Assembly (NCBI RefSeq): GCF_000314995.1
Contig: NZ_BAEO01000025.1
Coordinates: 31,124 to 95,123, forward strand
Direction of reading: 5' to 3'
Source: Paraglaciecola arctica BSs20135
GTDB taxonomy: Bacteria > Pseudomonadota > Gammaproteobacteria > Enterobacterales > Alteromonadaceae
DNA: 64,000 nt
The notes beneath the pieces were generated by a model that saw only the letters and a list, made by a program, of their open reading frames with translations, was not told where the DNA came from and searched no databases. Every line of letters begins with the position of its first letter. Position 1 is the stretch's first letter. Below, piece after piece: positions 1-9,865 of the stretch. Both the position numbers and the translations under genes were made by a program.

Positions 1-1
1 G

Positions 2-487
2 TTACATATCAAAGGCAATATTGTTGATGCCATAGGCCATAAAGAAAGAATTTTCCCAATAGGTCGTTTAGATAAACCTTCTGAAGGTTTGATTTTTTTG
101 ACCAGTGATGGCGATATAGTTAACAAAATTCTAAGGGCTGAAAACGCCCACGATAAAGAGTATGTAGTGACAGTAGATAGGCCGCTAACGGAGCGTTTTA
201 TCCAAAAAATGGGCAATGGTGTGCCTATTTTAAACACTGTCACTAAAGCTTGTGAAGTGACCATGCAAAGTAAAATGGTGTTTCGTATAGTGTTGACCCA
301 AGGCTTAAACCGCCAAATCCGCCGGATGTGTGAATATTTAGGCTATGAGGTAGTCAAGCTTAAACGTACTCGCATTATGTCGGTGCGTTTGGCTGGATTG
401 AAAGTAGGGCAGTGGCGAGATTTAACTGCTGCTGAGATGGATGAGATTAATGGGGCGGTAGAAGGGTCTTCTAAAACGGATATTTAA
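2..487 (+). CDS. rluF: 23S rRNA pseudouridine synthase RluF-like, 5' truncated by window edge
   Basis: Isomerises uridine to pseudouridine in 23S rRNA. The reading frame is already open at base 2, so the N-terminal S4 domain and the start codon lie outside the window. The catalytic motif [10 protein letters not shown] is visible at about 58-87, with the nucleophile Asp in GRLD. The C-terminal half carries the RsuA/RluF-subfamily signature [17 protein letters not shown] and then [10 protein letters not shown]. The spacing and wording fit RluF (U2604) better than RluB/RluE, though these paralogues are close. The gene ends in [16 protein letters not shown] and a short tail. A diverged copy of this tail occurs again at about 7738-7860. 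Family certain, RluF subtype likely. Confidence 0.85.
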   Translation, partial: LHIKGNIVDAIGHKERIFPIGRLDKPSEGLIFLTSDGDIVNKILRAENAHDKEYVVTVDRPLTERFIQKMGNGVPILNTVTKACEVTMQSKMVFRIVLTQGLNRQIRRMCEYLGYEVVKLKRTRIMSVRLAGLKVGQWRDLTAAEMDEINGAVEGSSKTDI

Positions 488-545
488 TTTTACTGCACTG
501 GCGCTTATTGCCATCTCGATAACAGCTCCTGCGTTATTCTACCTT

Positions 546-561
546 CCGACATCCATGTCGG
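546..561. repeat. REP-like palindrome CCGACAT-CC-ATGTCGG
   Basis: A perfect 7-bp inverted repeat with a 2-base centre lies downstream of the rluF-like gene. A related palindrome with the same core (CGACTTCCATGTCG) is at 8195-8212. It sits inside the longer intergenic repeat that recurs at about 7839-7890 and in part at 33807-33850. Confidence 0.5.
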
Positions 562-656
562 TCGCAGGCAGGTTTCTCACAGAATCCCTGGGTTACGACT
601 TACTTTTTGTCAAAGTCGGCAAAAATCATTAATAAATAATAGTTGCAGTATTTTCT

Positions 657-1274
657 TTAGAAAGGCATTAAAAGTGTTCGTAGTGCTGGTTTCAGCGCCA
701 ACAAAATAGTGTCTTTTTGAAGTTCGGGGTATAAAGTCGTTCGTAGCAATAAGCCGCCGAACATTGCAAAAAGAACATTGATACGGCCATCTAATTCTTT
801 ATCAGTTACATCTTTAATTAAGCTGCGTTCGCCAGTTAATAGTCGGCGCATTTTATCTCTGGCATGGGTATCTGATTGTTGCAATAAAAAGGCAACTTTT
901 GGGTTGCGGGCTGCTTCGGCCAACATCTCTAGTTGTAGTGCTCCTTGTTCTTTGTCCATACTGTGTTCCACACCTTCATCGGCGCCTTCGGTCATCACGG
1001 ACACCAAATCATCAGGGTGATCTTCAAATTGTTGAAATATCGAAAACATTTCTTCCATATCGCGCTCAATAATAGCTTCGATTATGGCTTCTTTGCTGGC
1101 GAAGTAATTGTAGATATGACCTGCGCTCATTTCTGCGGTTTTTGAAATCTCTGCCATTCCGGCGCCATGATACCCTTTACGGCGAAAGCAATCGGCGGCA
1201 GCAATCAGAATTTGTCCTCGTCTTGCCTCTGCTAACGCTGGATCAGCATGCCGTTTGGTTATTTTTTCTGCCAT
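657..1274 (-). CDS. TetR/AcrR family transcriptional regulator of the efflux operon
   Basis: 205-residue one-component repressor. The N-terminal helix-turn-helix covers about residues 19-66 (GQILIAAADCFRRKGYHGAG through GHIYNYFASKEAI), the classical TetR DNA-binding fold. The rest is the helical ligand/dimer domain. The start is set by a good Shine-Dalgarno (GGAG, 7 bases before ATG). It is the last gene of the minus-strand efflux block, 37 bp after the outer-membrane factor gene, so probably co-transcribed. Inference: it represses the operon through the palindrome at 7055-7070, 19 bp upstream of the adaptor gene, giving autoregulation. TetR regulators of RND pumps are often divergent from the pump, so the distal position is slightly unusual. 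The ligand cannot be told from sequence. Confidence 0.88.
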   Translation of the reverse strand: MAEKITKRHADPALAEARRGQILIAAADCFRRKGYHGAGMAEISKTAEMSAGHIYNYFASKEAIIEAIIERDMEEMFSIFQQFEDHPDDLVSVMTEGADEGVEHSMDKEQGALQLEMLAEAARNPKVAFLLQQSDTHARDKMRRLLTGERSLIKDVTDKELDGRINVLFAMFGGLLLRTTLYPELQKDTILLALKPALRTLLMPF

Positions 1275-1311
1275 TTGATACTCCTTCTCTATAAATTCAG
1301 ACTGTTGGACT

Positions 1312-2733
1312 CTATTCAGCTGGGTTTATAGAGTTCTGCCAACCGCCGCCGAGTACTTTATACAAACTAATTTTGCTAGCAAGTACTAATTTCTGACCAT
1401 TAATGAGTTGCTGCTGCGCAGTATAGGAGTTTCGTTGGGCATCCAATACCTGTAAAAAACTGTCAGCTCCCTGTTTAAAGCGTTGTTCCGATAAATAGAA
1501 ACTCTGCTGGTTACTGTCGACCAATTCATGTTGTGCCAGTAATTGATTAACATAACCTTGGCGATCGGCCAGACTATCCGATACTTCGCGGAAAGCTTGT
1601 TGGATTTTTTGTTGATAACTTGCCAAGGCCATTTGTTGTTGGGCATTAGCAACATCCACGTTGGCCTGTGTGCGGCCCATATTAAAAATGGGTAGGTAAA
1701 TGGACGGCATTAAGCTCCAACTGCCTGAACCACCTTTAAATAAATTATCTAGTTCAGAGGATGCTGTGCCTGCATTGGCGGTTAAACTGATGCTTGGGAA
1801 ATATGCAGCTTTGGCAATGCCAATGTTAGCATTAGCCCCTAACAAGTCATGCTCAGCAGCTTTGATATCTGGCCTTTGCTGTAACAAATCAGATGGCAAG
1901 CCAACGGGGACTTCAGGTAAATTCAACAACGTTTCTATTGGCTGGTCGGGCAACAAGTCTGCAGAAACCGGCATTCCAACCAGTAAATCTAAGGCATTTT
2001 TATCCCGTTGCAACACACGGTTATACCTAGCAACATCAATCTTAGCGGAAGCTACCGTACTCTTAAGTTGCTGCAAGGTTAACGCTGAGGCAGCACCTAA
2101 GTTATAGCTCTGTTCAATTAAGGATAAGCTTTGACGCTGGCTGTGTAGCGTATCCTTGGCTAGTGCAAGTAATTGCTGATCGGCAGCATAGGCCAACCAA
2201 GCATTGGCTAGCTCAGCTACCAAGCTTATCTGGCTACTACGCTGTGCTTGTTCCGTTGAAAAAAGCTGTTGTAGGGCCTGTTCAGACTGGTTACTTACTT
2301 TGCTCCATAAATCCAGTTCGTAGGAGGTGATCCCAACAGTTGCGCTGTATTGCTGATTAATTTGTACATTGCCTGAGCCACTTAAGTCAGCGGGCAAACG
2401 TTGTCTACTACCAGCAGCATTTAGTGCAAGTTCTGGGTACAAGCCTGAATCTTCAATTTGGTATAAAGCTCGCACCCGTTGCACGTTAAGTGCCGCAATT
2501 TGCATGTCCTTATTGTGTTCCAAACTTTGCTGGATCAATTGTATTAGTTTGTTGTTGGCGAAAAACTGCTGCCAAGGCAATTCTGCGGCGCTACTTTGAG
2601 TATTTTCCGATAGGGATGATTGAGTATAAGTATCGGGTACAGGTAGTTCAATCGTCTGTTGTTGTGGTGCTAATTGGCAACCACTTAAGGTTATAGCCGT
2701 CATACAGCTCAGAGTGATAGTTATCTGTTTCAT
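1312..2733 (-). CDS. Outer-membrane efflux lipoprotein, NodT/OprM family
   Basis: 473-residue outer-membrane channel subunit of a tripartite pump. A lipoprotein signal ends at Cys19 (ITLSGCQ), so the mature protein is expected to be acylated, as in OprM/CusC. Two OEP repeats follow (about 60-250 and 275-460), with the family phrases [27 protein letters not shown] and [11 protein letters not shown]. Its ATG overlaps the pump gene's TGA by 4 bases (ATGA), which suggests translational coupling. Shine-Dalgarno is GGGGAG. It gives the operon its own outer-membrane exit, so the pump need not rely on a housekeeping TolC. Confidence 0.92.
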   Translation of the reverse strand: MKQITITLSCMTAITLSGCQLAPQQQTIELPVPDTYTQSSLSENTQSSAAELPWQQFFANNKLIQLIQQSLEHNKDMQIAALNVQRVRALYQIEDSGLYPELALNAAGSRQRLPADLSGSGNVQINQQYSATVGITSYELDLWSKVSNQSEQALQQLFSTEQAQRSSQISLVAELANAWLAYAADQQLLALAKDTLHSQRQSLSLIEQSYNLGAASALTLQQLKSTVASAKIDVARYNRVLQRDKNALDLLVGMPVSADLLPDQPIETLLNLPEVPVGLPSDLLQQRPDIKAAEHDLLGANANIGIAKAAYFPSISLTANAGTASSELDNLFKGGSGSWSLMPSIYLPIFNMGRTQANVDVANAQQQMALASYQQKIQQAFREVSDSLADRQGYVNQLLAQHELVDSNQQSFYLSEQRFKQGADSFLQVLDAQRNSYTAQQQLINGQKLVLASKISLYKVLGGGWQNSINPAE

Positions 2734-5700
2734 TGGGCATTCTCCCCAGTGGTACCTGGTTTAGTCGGGAAAACGCGTTTTACTAATACAAAAAATAAGG
2801 GGACAAATAGTATCGCTAAAATAGAGGAGGCTAGCGTTCCACCAATCACTGCGATACCTAAGGCATTCTGGGCACCAGAACCTGCACTAGAAGCAAGAGC
2901 CAGTGGTAATACCCCACAAATAAAGGCCATGGATGTCATTAAAATAGGACGTAAACGTAAACGAACCGCTTCAATAGTGGCATCGACTAACTCCACTCCT
3001 TGTTCCATTCTGTTGATGGCAAATTCAACCAACAAAATAGAGTTTTTCGAGGCTAAACCTATGGTGGTGAGCAAAGCAACCTGCAGATAAATATCATTAG
3101 ATAAATTAGCAAACCATGCAGCCATGACGGCACCGACTACCCCTAAAGGCACAATTAGCATAACCGCTGTTGGCACCGACCAGCTTTCATACAAGGCTGC
3201 CAAACACAGAAAAACCACCAATAGAGATAAGGAATAGAGTAATGGTGCCTGACCACCGCTGGCGCGTTCCTGGTAGGATAGGCCTGTCCATTCGAAGGCA
3301 ACTCCCGCTGGTAATTGTTTAACTAAACGTTCCATTTCGTCCATGGCTTGGCCAGTACTGTATCCTGGTGCAGATGAGCCTTGAATTTCCATAGAAGAAA
3401 ATCCGTTATAACGTTCTAGTCGAGGTGAACCATAAACCCAGTGTGAGCTGGCAAAGGCTGCAAATGGCACCATTTCACCATTGCTGTTACGCACATACCA
3501 CTTGTTTAAGTCTTCCGGCACCATGCGGCTACTAGCAATGCCTTGCATGTAGACTTTTTTCACACGGCCACGATCAATAAAGTCATTGACGTAACTGCTT
3601 CCCCAAGCGGTAGACAAAGTGTTGTTAATGTCAGCCTGACTGACGCCAAATGCAGCAGCTTTAGCCAAGTCAATATCCAAGGATAATTCTGGCATATCAT
3701 CTTGTCCATTGGGGCGTACACCGGCCAATATTGGACTTGCTCCGGCAAGGCCTAAAAGCATATTTCGCGCTTGCCCCAATTGTTCATGACCCAGGCCAGC
3801 TCTGTCTTGCAGGAACATGGTAAAACCATTGGCTACGCCTAACTCAGATACTGCTGGTGGTGCAAAGGCAAAAACAAAGGCTTCTTTGATCGTGGAGAAA
3901 AAGCCCATGGACTTGTTCGCGACGGCAACTACTGATAAATCTTCACTTTGGCGAAGATCCCAATGTTTTAAGCTTACAAATCCTAATGCAGCATTTTGTC
4001 CAGAACCGGCAAAACTGAAACCAGTGACGGTAAAGATAGAATTAACCGCTTCAGATTGGTCTTGTAAATAATGGTTTTCCATTTTTTTCACAACTTCTAG
4101 TGTTTCCCCAGTCGTTGAACCGGCTGGCAAAATCACTTGATTAAGCAAGATACCTTGATCTTCATCTGGTAAAAAAGCCGAGGGCAATTGGCTAAAAATA
4201 AACACCATGCCAGCAATCACTAGGACGTAACACAACAAATAACGTTTACTTTGTTTGATCATTCGGCTTGCAAAGCTTTGTGTTCCTTTGTTGGTACGCT
4301 CAAAACCACGGTTAAAACCAGAAAAGAACTTACCTATTAAAGAAGTATTGTTATGCACATGACTGGGTTTTAATAAGGTGGCACATAGTGCTGGAGTCAA
4401 AATCAAAGCAACTAATACAGATAATCCCATTGCCGAAACCAAGGTAACTGAGAACTGTTGATATATGACGCCGGTTGAGCCTCCAAGGAAAGCCATAGGT
4501 ACAAATACGGCCGATAACACCATGGCAATACCCACCAAAGCACCTTTGATTTGATCCATTGATTTTCGGGTTGCTTCAAGAGGAGATAATTTTTCTTCGG
4601 TCATCACCCGTTCAACGTTCTCAACCACCACTATCGCATCATCTACCAACAAACCTATGGCCAATACCATGGCAAACATTGTTAAAGTGTTAATGGAATA
4701 ACCAAAGGCCGACAATATTGCAAAGGTTCCTAGTAATACTACTGGCACGGCAATAGTAGGTATTAAAGTAGCGCGGAAGTTCTGTAAAAATAAATACATG
4801 ACTAGAAATACCAAACCGACAGCTTCAATTAGGGTACTGACCACTTTTTCAATCGACAGTTTCACAAAGGGAGTGGTGTCATAAGGCACTACCGATTTTA
4901 ATCCTTCAGGGAAGAGCGGTTCTAAGTCGGCTAAGGCTTTTTTTACACCGGCGGCAGTGTCTAGAGCATTAGCACCACTGGCCAGTTTTACCGCCAGGCC
5001 CGAGGCGGGCTTGCCGTTAAAGCGAGCAACTACGCCATAGTTTTCACCGCCAAGTTCAACCTTAGCGACATCCTCTAAACGTACAACTGAACCATTTATA
5101 TTGGTTTTAACCAGAATGGCACGAAACTGCTCGGCAGTTTGTAAACGACTTTGGGCTGTAATAGTAGCGTTTAATTGCTGACCCTCTAAGGCTGGCATGC
5201 CACCCAATTGACCGGCCGATACTTGGGCATTTTGAGCGGTAATGGCCGCGCTGATGTCAGAGGGCATCAAATTGTAGTTCTGCAACTTTGCTGGGTCGAG
5301 CCAAATACGCATGGCATATTGGGAACCAAACAACTGCACTTCACCCACACCATTGACGCGAGACACATTGTCTACAACGCTAGATGCAACATAGTCACCG
5401 ATATCGATGTCATTCATGCTGCCGTCTTCAGAAACAAAACCAACAACTAACAAAAAATTGTTAGAAGATTTAGCTACTGATACTCCCAGACGTTGTACTT
5501 CTTGTGGTAATAATGGCGTTGCAGATGCTAGTTTATTTTGCACCTGAACCTGAGCTATATCAGGGTTGGTGTCAGCACTGAAGGTTAAAGTAAGCAGCAT
5601 TGCTCCATTTGATTCGGATGTGGATGACATATAAATCAGGCCATCTAAACCTTTCATTTTTTGTTCAATAACTTGGGTAACAGTATCCTCCAACGTGCGG

Positions 5701-5861
5701 GCTGATGCACCCGGATAGTTAGCACTGACACTAATAGCAGGTGGCGCAATAGAAGGGTACTGAGCTACGGGCAAGCTGTTAATCGCCAATACACCGGCTA
5801 GCATAACTACAATGGCCAGCACCCAGGCAAAAATGGGGCGATCAATAAAATATCGTGACAT
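2730..5861 (-). CDS. RND (HAE-1) multidrug efflux pump, inner-membrane subunit
   Basis: 1043 residues, full length for AcrB/MexB-type proton antiporters. It begins with [17 protein letters not shown] (transmembrane helix 1). The large periplasmic porter loops carry [18 protein letters not shown]. The proton-relay helix reads [20 protein letters not shown], with the paired Asp residues matching AcrB Asp407/408. The second half ends with the [14 protein letters not shown] and RLRPILMTS motifs of the family. Strong Shine-Dalgarno (CGGAGA). The gene lies 23 bp after the adaptor gene and overlaps the outer-membrane gene. HAE-1 assignment (hydrophobic and amphiphilic compounds rather than metals) is secure. 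The actual substrates are unknown. Confidence 0.96.
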   Translation of the reverse strand: MSRYFIDRPIFAWVLAIVVMLAGVLAINSLPVAQYPSIAPPAISVSANYPGASARTLEDTVTQVIEQKMKGLDGLIYMSSTSESNGAMLLTLTFSADTNPDIAQVQVQNKLASATPLLPQEVQRLGVSVAKSSNNFLLVVGFVSEDGSMNDIDIGDYVASSVVDNVSRVNGVGEVQLFGSQYAMRIWLDPAKLQNYNLMPSDISAAITAQNAQVSAGQLGGMPALEGQQLNATITAQSRLQTAEQFRAILVKTNINGSVVRLEDVAKVELGGENYGVVARFNGKPASGLAVKLASGANALDTAAGVKKALADLEPLFPEGLKSVVPYDTTPFVKLSIEKVVSTLIEAVGLVFLVMYLFLQNFRATLIPTIAVPVVLLGTFAILSAFGYSINTLTMFAMVLAIGLLVDDAIVVVENVERVMTEEKLSPLEATRKSMDQIKGALVGIAMVLSAVFVPMAFLGGSTGVIYQQFSVTLVSAMGLSVLVALILTPALCATLLKPSHVHNNTSLIGKFFSGFNRGFERTNKGTQSFASRMIKQSKRYLLCYVLVIAGMVFIFSQLPSAFLPDEDQGILLNQVILPAGSTTGETLEVVKKMENHYLQDQSEAVNSIFTVTGFSFAGSGQNAALGFVSLKHWDLRQSEDLSVVAVANKSMGFFSTIKEAFVFAFAPPAVSELGVANGFTMFLQDRAGLGHEQLGQARNMLLGLAGASPILAGVRPNGQDDMPELSLDIDLAKAAAFGVSQADINNTLSTAWGSSYVNDFIDRGRVKKVYMQGIASSRMVPEDLNKWYVRNSNGEMVPFAAFASSHWVYGSPRLERYNGFSSMEIQGSSAPGYSTGQAMDEMERLVKQLPAGVAFEWTGLSYQERASGGQAPLLYSLSLLVVFLCLAALYESWSVPTAVMLIVPLGVVGAVMAAWFANLSNDIYLQVALLTTIGLASKNSILLVEFAINRMEQGVELVDATIEAVRLRLRPILMTSMAFICGVLPLALASSAGSGAQNALGIAVIGGTLASSILAILFVPLFFVLVKRVFPTKPGTTGENAQ

Positions 5862-5884
5862 GAGAATTCTCCGTTTGGTGGCTG

Positions 5885-7036
5885 TTAGTAGGCTTTAGCA
5901 GTAGCTGATTCTGCAGGTACTGCTTGAACTGACGCACCAGGATGTATTTTTTGTAAACCTTCGATTATCACTTGGTCTCCATGAGACAAGCCTTTTTCAA
6001 CTAACCAGTTGGCACCAATGGTGCGTTCGGCCTGTAAAATCCGAGTTTCGACTTTGCCATCTTTGTTGACAACCATAGTAGTTGCTTGGCCTTTATTATT
6101 ATGACTAACACCACGCTGTGGCGCTAAAATAGCATCGGTTTTTACCCCTTCTACTATGACTGCTCGAACATACATGCCCGGCAACAATAATTTTTCAGGA
6201 TTAGCAAATTGCGCCCTTAACGTTACCGAACCAGTACCGGGTTCAACTGTCACTTCAGAGAATTGCAATGTGCCTTTATGTGAATATACCGAACCGTTTT
6301 CTAATTTTAATTCAACTTCCGTTTGAACACTTTCATCTGAGCTAATAGCACCTGATTTCAGGGCTAATTTTAATGCCAACAACTCTGAACTGGATTGCAC
6401 TAAGTCAACATAGATAGGATCCAATTGAGTCACAGTTGCAAGTGGAGTGGTTTGATTGGCGCCCACTAACGCGCCTACTGTCACGCTAGACTTGCTGATC
6501 TGACCATTAATCGGTGCTGACACTTTGCTGTAATTCAGATTTATCTGCGCTGTTTTCAACTGTGCTTTGGCAGTTAATAAGTCTGCTTGTGCTTCTTTAA
6601 AAGATGCTGCGGCTTCATCAAAATCTTGTTGGCTCACAGCGTTAATCTTTAACAGCTCTGTATAACGAGTGTTTTTGGCATTTTTGCTAGCAATGCTGGC
6701 GTGGGCTTTAGCTACCGCTGCTTCAGCACTGGCAACATTTGCTTCAAAGGTAGCGGGATCGATTTGATATAACGTCTGACCAGCTTTTACTTCACTGCCT
6801 TCAACAAATAGACGTGACTGAATAATCCCGCTGACTTGTGGCCGGATTTCAGCGATTTGTGATGCAGCTATACGGCCAGGTAATTCTTTGGTCAAGGTCA
6901 CAGTTTGTTCTTTCATAGTGACAACACCCACTGGCATGGCCTGTGTAGTAGGAGCAGCACTTTGTTGAGGCTCCCCACAACCTGATAAAGCGACTGAAAC
7001 TGCCAAAGCAGAAAATATGATACTGAAACGTGACAT
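5885..7036 (-). CDS. RND efflux periplasmic adaptor (membrane-fusion lipoprotein)
   Basis: 383 residues. The lipobox at the N terminus is ALSGCG, with acylated Cys20. The MexA/AcrA layout follows: a beta-barrel/lipoyl half ([18 protein letters not shown], then [25 protein letters not shown]), an alpha-hairpin (about 85-150), the second lipoyl half ([18 protein letters not shown]) and the membrane-proximal domain. It bridges the inner-membrane pump and the outer-membrane channel. It is the first gene of the operon. The promoter region just upstream contains the perfect inverted repeat GAATGA-N4-TCATTC, a likely TetR operator. Confidence 0.93.
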   Translation of the reverse strand: MSRFSIIFSALAVSVALSGCGEPQQSAAPTTQAMPVGVVTMKEQTVTLTKELPGRIAASQIAEIRPQVSGIIQSRLFVEGSEVKAGQTLYQIDPATFEANVASAEAAVAKAHASIASKNAKNTRYTELLKINAVSQQDFDEAAASFKEAQADLLTAKAQLKTAQINLNYSKVSAPINGQISKSSVTVGALVGANQTTPLATVTQLDPIYVDLVQSSSELLALKLALKSGAISSDESVQTEVELKLENGSVYSHKGTLQFSEVTVEPGTGSVTLRAQFANPEKLLLPGMYVRAVIVEGVKTDAILAPQRGVSHNNKGQATTMVVNKDGKVETRILQAERTIGANWLVEKGLSHGDQVIIEGLQKIHPGASVQAVPAESATAKAY

Positions 7037-7054
7037 TGATGTACTCTTTATTTG

Positions 7055-7070
7055 GAATGAACGATCATTC
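7055..7070. promoter_or_regulatory. Probable TetR operator of the efflux operon
   Basis: GAATGAACGATCATTC is a perfect 6-bp inverted repeat around a 4-base centre, 19 bp upstream of the adaptor start codon. Size and position suit a TetR-family dimer site blocking the promoter. A shorter palindrome, GAACGTTC, lies at 7222-7229. Binding by the TetR protein encoded at the operon's end is inferred. Confidence 0.6.
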
Positions 7071-7372
7071 TAAACTAAATTTTTGGTTGTTCAATAATTA
7101 TTTTTATCAATCTAGTTTGATGTTACAGGGATGTTGCGCTTTTATTAATGGCCTGTGAGGGAGATGATGGAAATGAGTTGTTGATAAATAACATAAAGTA
7201 CTGCTGGGTTTAGTTGTGAGCGAACGTTCTATTTTCGTGCTGTTGGTGATCCATCTGAACGCTAGTTGTTTTTATATTCTGCAATGAGGGAATAGTAGAT
7301 GTTGGTTTAGTTGGAAGGGAAAGTTAACCCGCTCTGATAAAAGTAGCGCAAGGCTATTTTAAGGTGATTGTT

Positions 7373-7636
7373 ATACCAATCCGCATAAATAAGTGACCTC
7401 TCAGCGAGATTTTAAAAGGGCTTAATCAAGGCGCTTGAATGAAGTAATAGTTATTCTATTGCGAATTCGAGCAACGCAGAGTAAGCCCTTTTAAAACTCG
7501 CCCTAAAGGGAAAGCACCAGCCATTCTTGCACTTCGTTCTCACTATTTGAAAGGGCTTGCCATTCCTGCATAGTGACGCCTTGTGCAAAAATGGCTGGTG
7601 ATTTCTGAGTGGGCACTTCTTTATACGGAATGGTAT
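7373..7636. mobile_element. Miniature inverted-repeat element, copy 1 (264 bp)
   Basis: The ends are imperfect terminal inverted repeats: ATACCAATCCGCATAAATAA at the left, and at the right (read on the minus strand) ATACCATTCCGTATAAAGAA, followed on both sides by GTG. Inside, a long hairpin pairs TTTTAAAAGGGCTTA (about 7402-7416) with TAAGCCCTTTTAAAA (about 7483-7497). The possible target duplication is TGTT. No transposase is encoded. Blocks such as CTCTCAGCGAGATTT, CGCAACGCAGAGT and TTTCTGAGTG recur in the same order at 31472-31731, so this is a dispersed non-autonomous family. Confidence 0.75.
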
Positions 7637-7737
7637 TGTTGATGAATGTGAATAATAAGGTGATGGAGGGTGTGCTAACTCAAGAATACAAATATTAAGC
7701 ACCTATAGTGTCTTTGAAATACTTGTTTTGCGGGGTT

Positions 7738-7890
7738 AAACGTTGGGCCGTGGCGGGATTTAACTGCTGCGGAAATGGATGAGACTAATGGGGCGGTAGA
7801 GGGGCTGGTAAAACGGCGGTTTAGGCGCTCTTCTATAATGCGCTGGCGCTTACTGCCATCCGTGGCAGGTTTCTCTCAGAGTCCCTTCTG
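7738..7890 (+). pseudogene. Diverged duplicate of the rluF 3' end and its downstream repeat
   Basis: This stretch aligns with 401-590. The blocks GATTTAACTGCTGC, ATGGATGAGA, TAATGGGGCGGTAGA and TAAAACGG occur in the same order, separated by scattered substitutions. The frame still reads as the RluF C terminus ([17 protein letters not shown]). The homology continues past the stop into the intergenic repeat (CTGGCGCTTA, GCCATC, CAGGTTTCTC, GCGACTTACTTTTT). Only the tail is present, with no start or catalytic domain. Together with the intact copy it forms a direct repeat bracketing the efflux operon. Confidence 0.75.
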
Positions 7891-7915
7891 TGCGACTTAC
7901 TTTTTTTATTAAATG

Positions 7916-8488
7916 CATCCTTGCACTTAACCTTTCAGGCCAGCTAAAGCTGTTCCATATTTATCCCAAAATATGGTCAGCAGGCAAAAAAAATAAGCAT
8001 AAAATTGTCGGGAATCATTTTGAACATCCGAGGGATGGCCCGTAGGGTAAAATACAAGGACGTATTTCATAAAAAAGCCCGCTCGCCAAATTATGTTCTT
8101 CATCCAATTATTTTTAATATTTAGCATTCTTTCGAAACCAGTTTCATACACTTTAAGTTAGTCAATTACACGTCCATGATGATCATCACCCAATCTCGAC
8201 TTCCATGTCGAGCTGTTCAACTGGGCGAAGCTGTGCTTCTAAAAATTCCAGTTTCACCCTACTAAATACCAAAAATAATTGGCGAACATACATGAGAGGG
8301 TAGAGTAAAAGACAAAAGCATAGGCTACGTCTATTTTAATCTTTAGCGGCTTCGCTACTGCTTTCTTAAATACCCTATGTATTGTAATAACTTAACCTCT
8401 ATGCCTAAATAGGCTTGAATTTATACACGACAAAACCCAGAGTTTATACAGGTGCTTTTGAGTCTAATTAACATTGCTATATTTTTAA
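7916..8488. other. Gene-free stretch with a small palindrome
   Basis: I find no convincing gene here. A minus-strand open frame at 7927-8151 lacks a family signature and looks like decayed or repetitive sequence. The palindrome CTCGAC-N6-GTCGAG at 8195-8212 resembles the one at 546-561. The rest is AT-rich and featureless to the eye. Confidence 0.4.
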
Positions 8489-8497
8489 ATGGAATTT

Positions 8498-8764
8498 ATG
8501 AAATCTGATAAACCTGTAGATCAAAAAATTAGTGAACCGTGGTATTTTATGGGAGTTACGTTAATCTCCGGTTTTTGTTTATATCTAGCATTTAAATCAA
8601 TTTCCTCCGGAGAAATGTTTTTAAGGTACTGGGGGGACATTACTAGTGAAAGCCATCCAGCCCTATTTTATTTAGGTATAATATTTGAATTATCTCTATC
8701 TTTGTTTTTAATTCGGGGATATGTAAAGTCAAAATATAATAAGCATTTCAAGCAGGACTGCTAA
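8498..8764 (+). CDS. Small two-helix membrane protein, unknown function
   Basis: 88 residues from the second ATG (8498), which has GGA 5-7 bases upstream; an ATG at 8489 would add three residues. I do not recognise a family. Two hydrophobic segments can be seen: WYFMGVTLISGFCLYLAF near the N terminus and ALFYLGIIFELSLSLFLI near the C terminus. A basic tail follows (KSKYNKHFKQ), so both ends are probably cytoplasmic. It stands alone between the repeat-rich gap and the LysR gene, with no clear operon partner. It may be real or a chance frame. Confidence 0.5.
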   Translation: MKSDKPVDQKISEPWYFMGVTLISGFCLYLAFKSISSGEMFLRYWGDITSESHPALFYLGIIFELSLSLFLIRGYVKSKYNKHFKQDC

Positions 8765-8855
8765 CAGTTTTCTCGGTTCCACTAAACGCTTACAAAGGTT
8801 AAAAGATACAAGGTATTGGATTGGCTGATTATTAGACATTTTCTTTTTGGCTGAA

Positions 8856-9746
8856 TTACCGTCCAGAACCCAAATACTGCCCAGCAAATGCCATGAACTT
8901 CTTCACTGCCGGTCGGCTATAGCTTTCTTTCGAAGCAACTAACCAGAGTTTATGCTTAAGCTTTTCATGTCTAAAGCATTCCACAAGATCAGGTGTGGCA
9001 TCGCCCGTTGCGCATGGCAGTAAACCAAGTGCATCTCCTGACTGCAGTGCCGCCGCCATGCTAGGAACCGCATTCACATAATAAAGCACCTTAGACTTAT
9101 CAAGTTTTTCGTTTAACCAGCGAACTGCCTTCATAACTTGAGCTATGTCATCTGAGTACGCAAGAAAATTATGGCCATTTGCCTCGCTTAGACTACCCGG
9201 TTTACCATATTTGAGGACGTAGGCCTCGCTACAATAAACAGCAAGGGGAATTTGCGCTATTCGCTTTGTCACAAGTGTATCGCCACTGATTTCATCTAAC
9301 GGGCGCAGAGCAAGATCAGAATTACCAATTTCAAGTAGTGGCTGGTTCTTGCTCCAAGCGATGTCTATTTGTAGTTCAAAATGTACATTGGGGTTGAGTT
9401 CTCGAAATGCGGACACCAGTTTTACTCCAAAATGGTGCATTGCCACAGCATTACCGGAGAAACGGATCACACCTTGGTCGTTACGGGTTAATTGCTGAGC
9501 AGAGTTGAGAACGTTTACCGCAGCGTTTTGCATTTGTTTCATTTCTTCAAGCAGAGCAATACCGCTAAAAGTTAATTTATATCCTCGGTTGCTACGTTCG
9601 AATAATTCTAACTTCAAAACATGCTCGAGGGCTTCTATTCGCCTGGCAACAGTCGTTTGATTGATCCCAATAACATTTGCTGCAGCTAGCGTAGAGCCTT
9701 CTTCTGCAACGGCTAGAAAGACACGAATATCATTCCAATTGAACAT
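8856..9746 (-). CDS. LysR family transcriptional regulator
   Basis: About 296 residues if started at the ATG at 9746 (MFNWNDIRVFLAVAEEGS). A longer frame with a start at 9791 exists, but its extra 15 residues would overlap a perfect palindrome and do not resemble LysR N termini. The winged helix-turn-helix occupies about residues 3-62 (AAANVIGINQTTVARRIEAL, then LELFERSNRGYKLT). The substrate-binding domain follows. The short gap to the divergent sulfotransferase gene suggests it controls that gene and itself, as is usual for LysR pairs. Effector unknown. Confidence 0.88.
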   Translation of the reverse strand: MFNWNDIRVFLAVAEEGSTLAAANVIGINQTTVARRIEALEHVLKLELFERSNRGYKLTFSGIALLEEMKQMQNAAVNVLNSAQQLTRNDQGVIRFSGNAVAMHHFGVKLVSAFRELNPNVHFELQIDIAWSKNQPLLEIGNSDLALRPLDEISGDTLVTKRIAQIPLAVYCSEAYVLKYGKPGSLSEANGHNFLAYSDDIAQVMKAVRWLNEKLDKSKVLYYVNAVPSMAAALQSGDALGLLPCATGDATPDLVECFRHEKLKHKLWLVASKESYSRPAVKKFMAFAGQYLGSGR

Positions 9747-9762
9747 GTTTATGTCGCCAAAT

Positions 9763-9786
9763 TCACTCTGCATAATTGCAGAGTGA
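9763..9786. promoter_or_regulatory. Perfect 10-bp-arm palindrome between the LysR and sulfotransferase genes
   Basis: TCACTCTGCA-TAAT-TGCAGAGTGA: all ten arm bases pair, around a 4-base centre. It lies 17 bp upstream of the chosen LysR start and about 80 bp upstream of the sulfotransferase start. The place and dyad symmetry fit a LysR recognition site used for autoregulation and activation of the divergent gene. Binding is inferred. Confidence 0.6.
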
Positions 9787-9865
9787 TGCATTATATTTAA
9801 TCATTTTCACCTAATATGCAATCAGCTAACCTAGATTTCTAATTGCAAAAAAAGGAAACTGACTG

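Noticed and set aside
7451..7702. Minus-strand open frame of 83 codons
   Set aside because: It lies mostly inside the miniature inverted-repeat element and shows no protein family character.
7927..8151. Minus-strand open frame of 74 codons
   Set aside because: No ribosome-binding site or recognisable motif; the region is repeat-like gap DNA.
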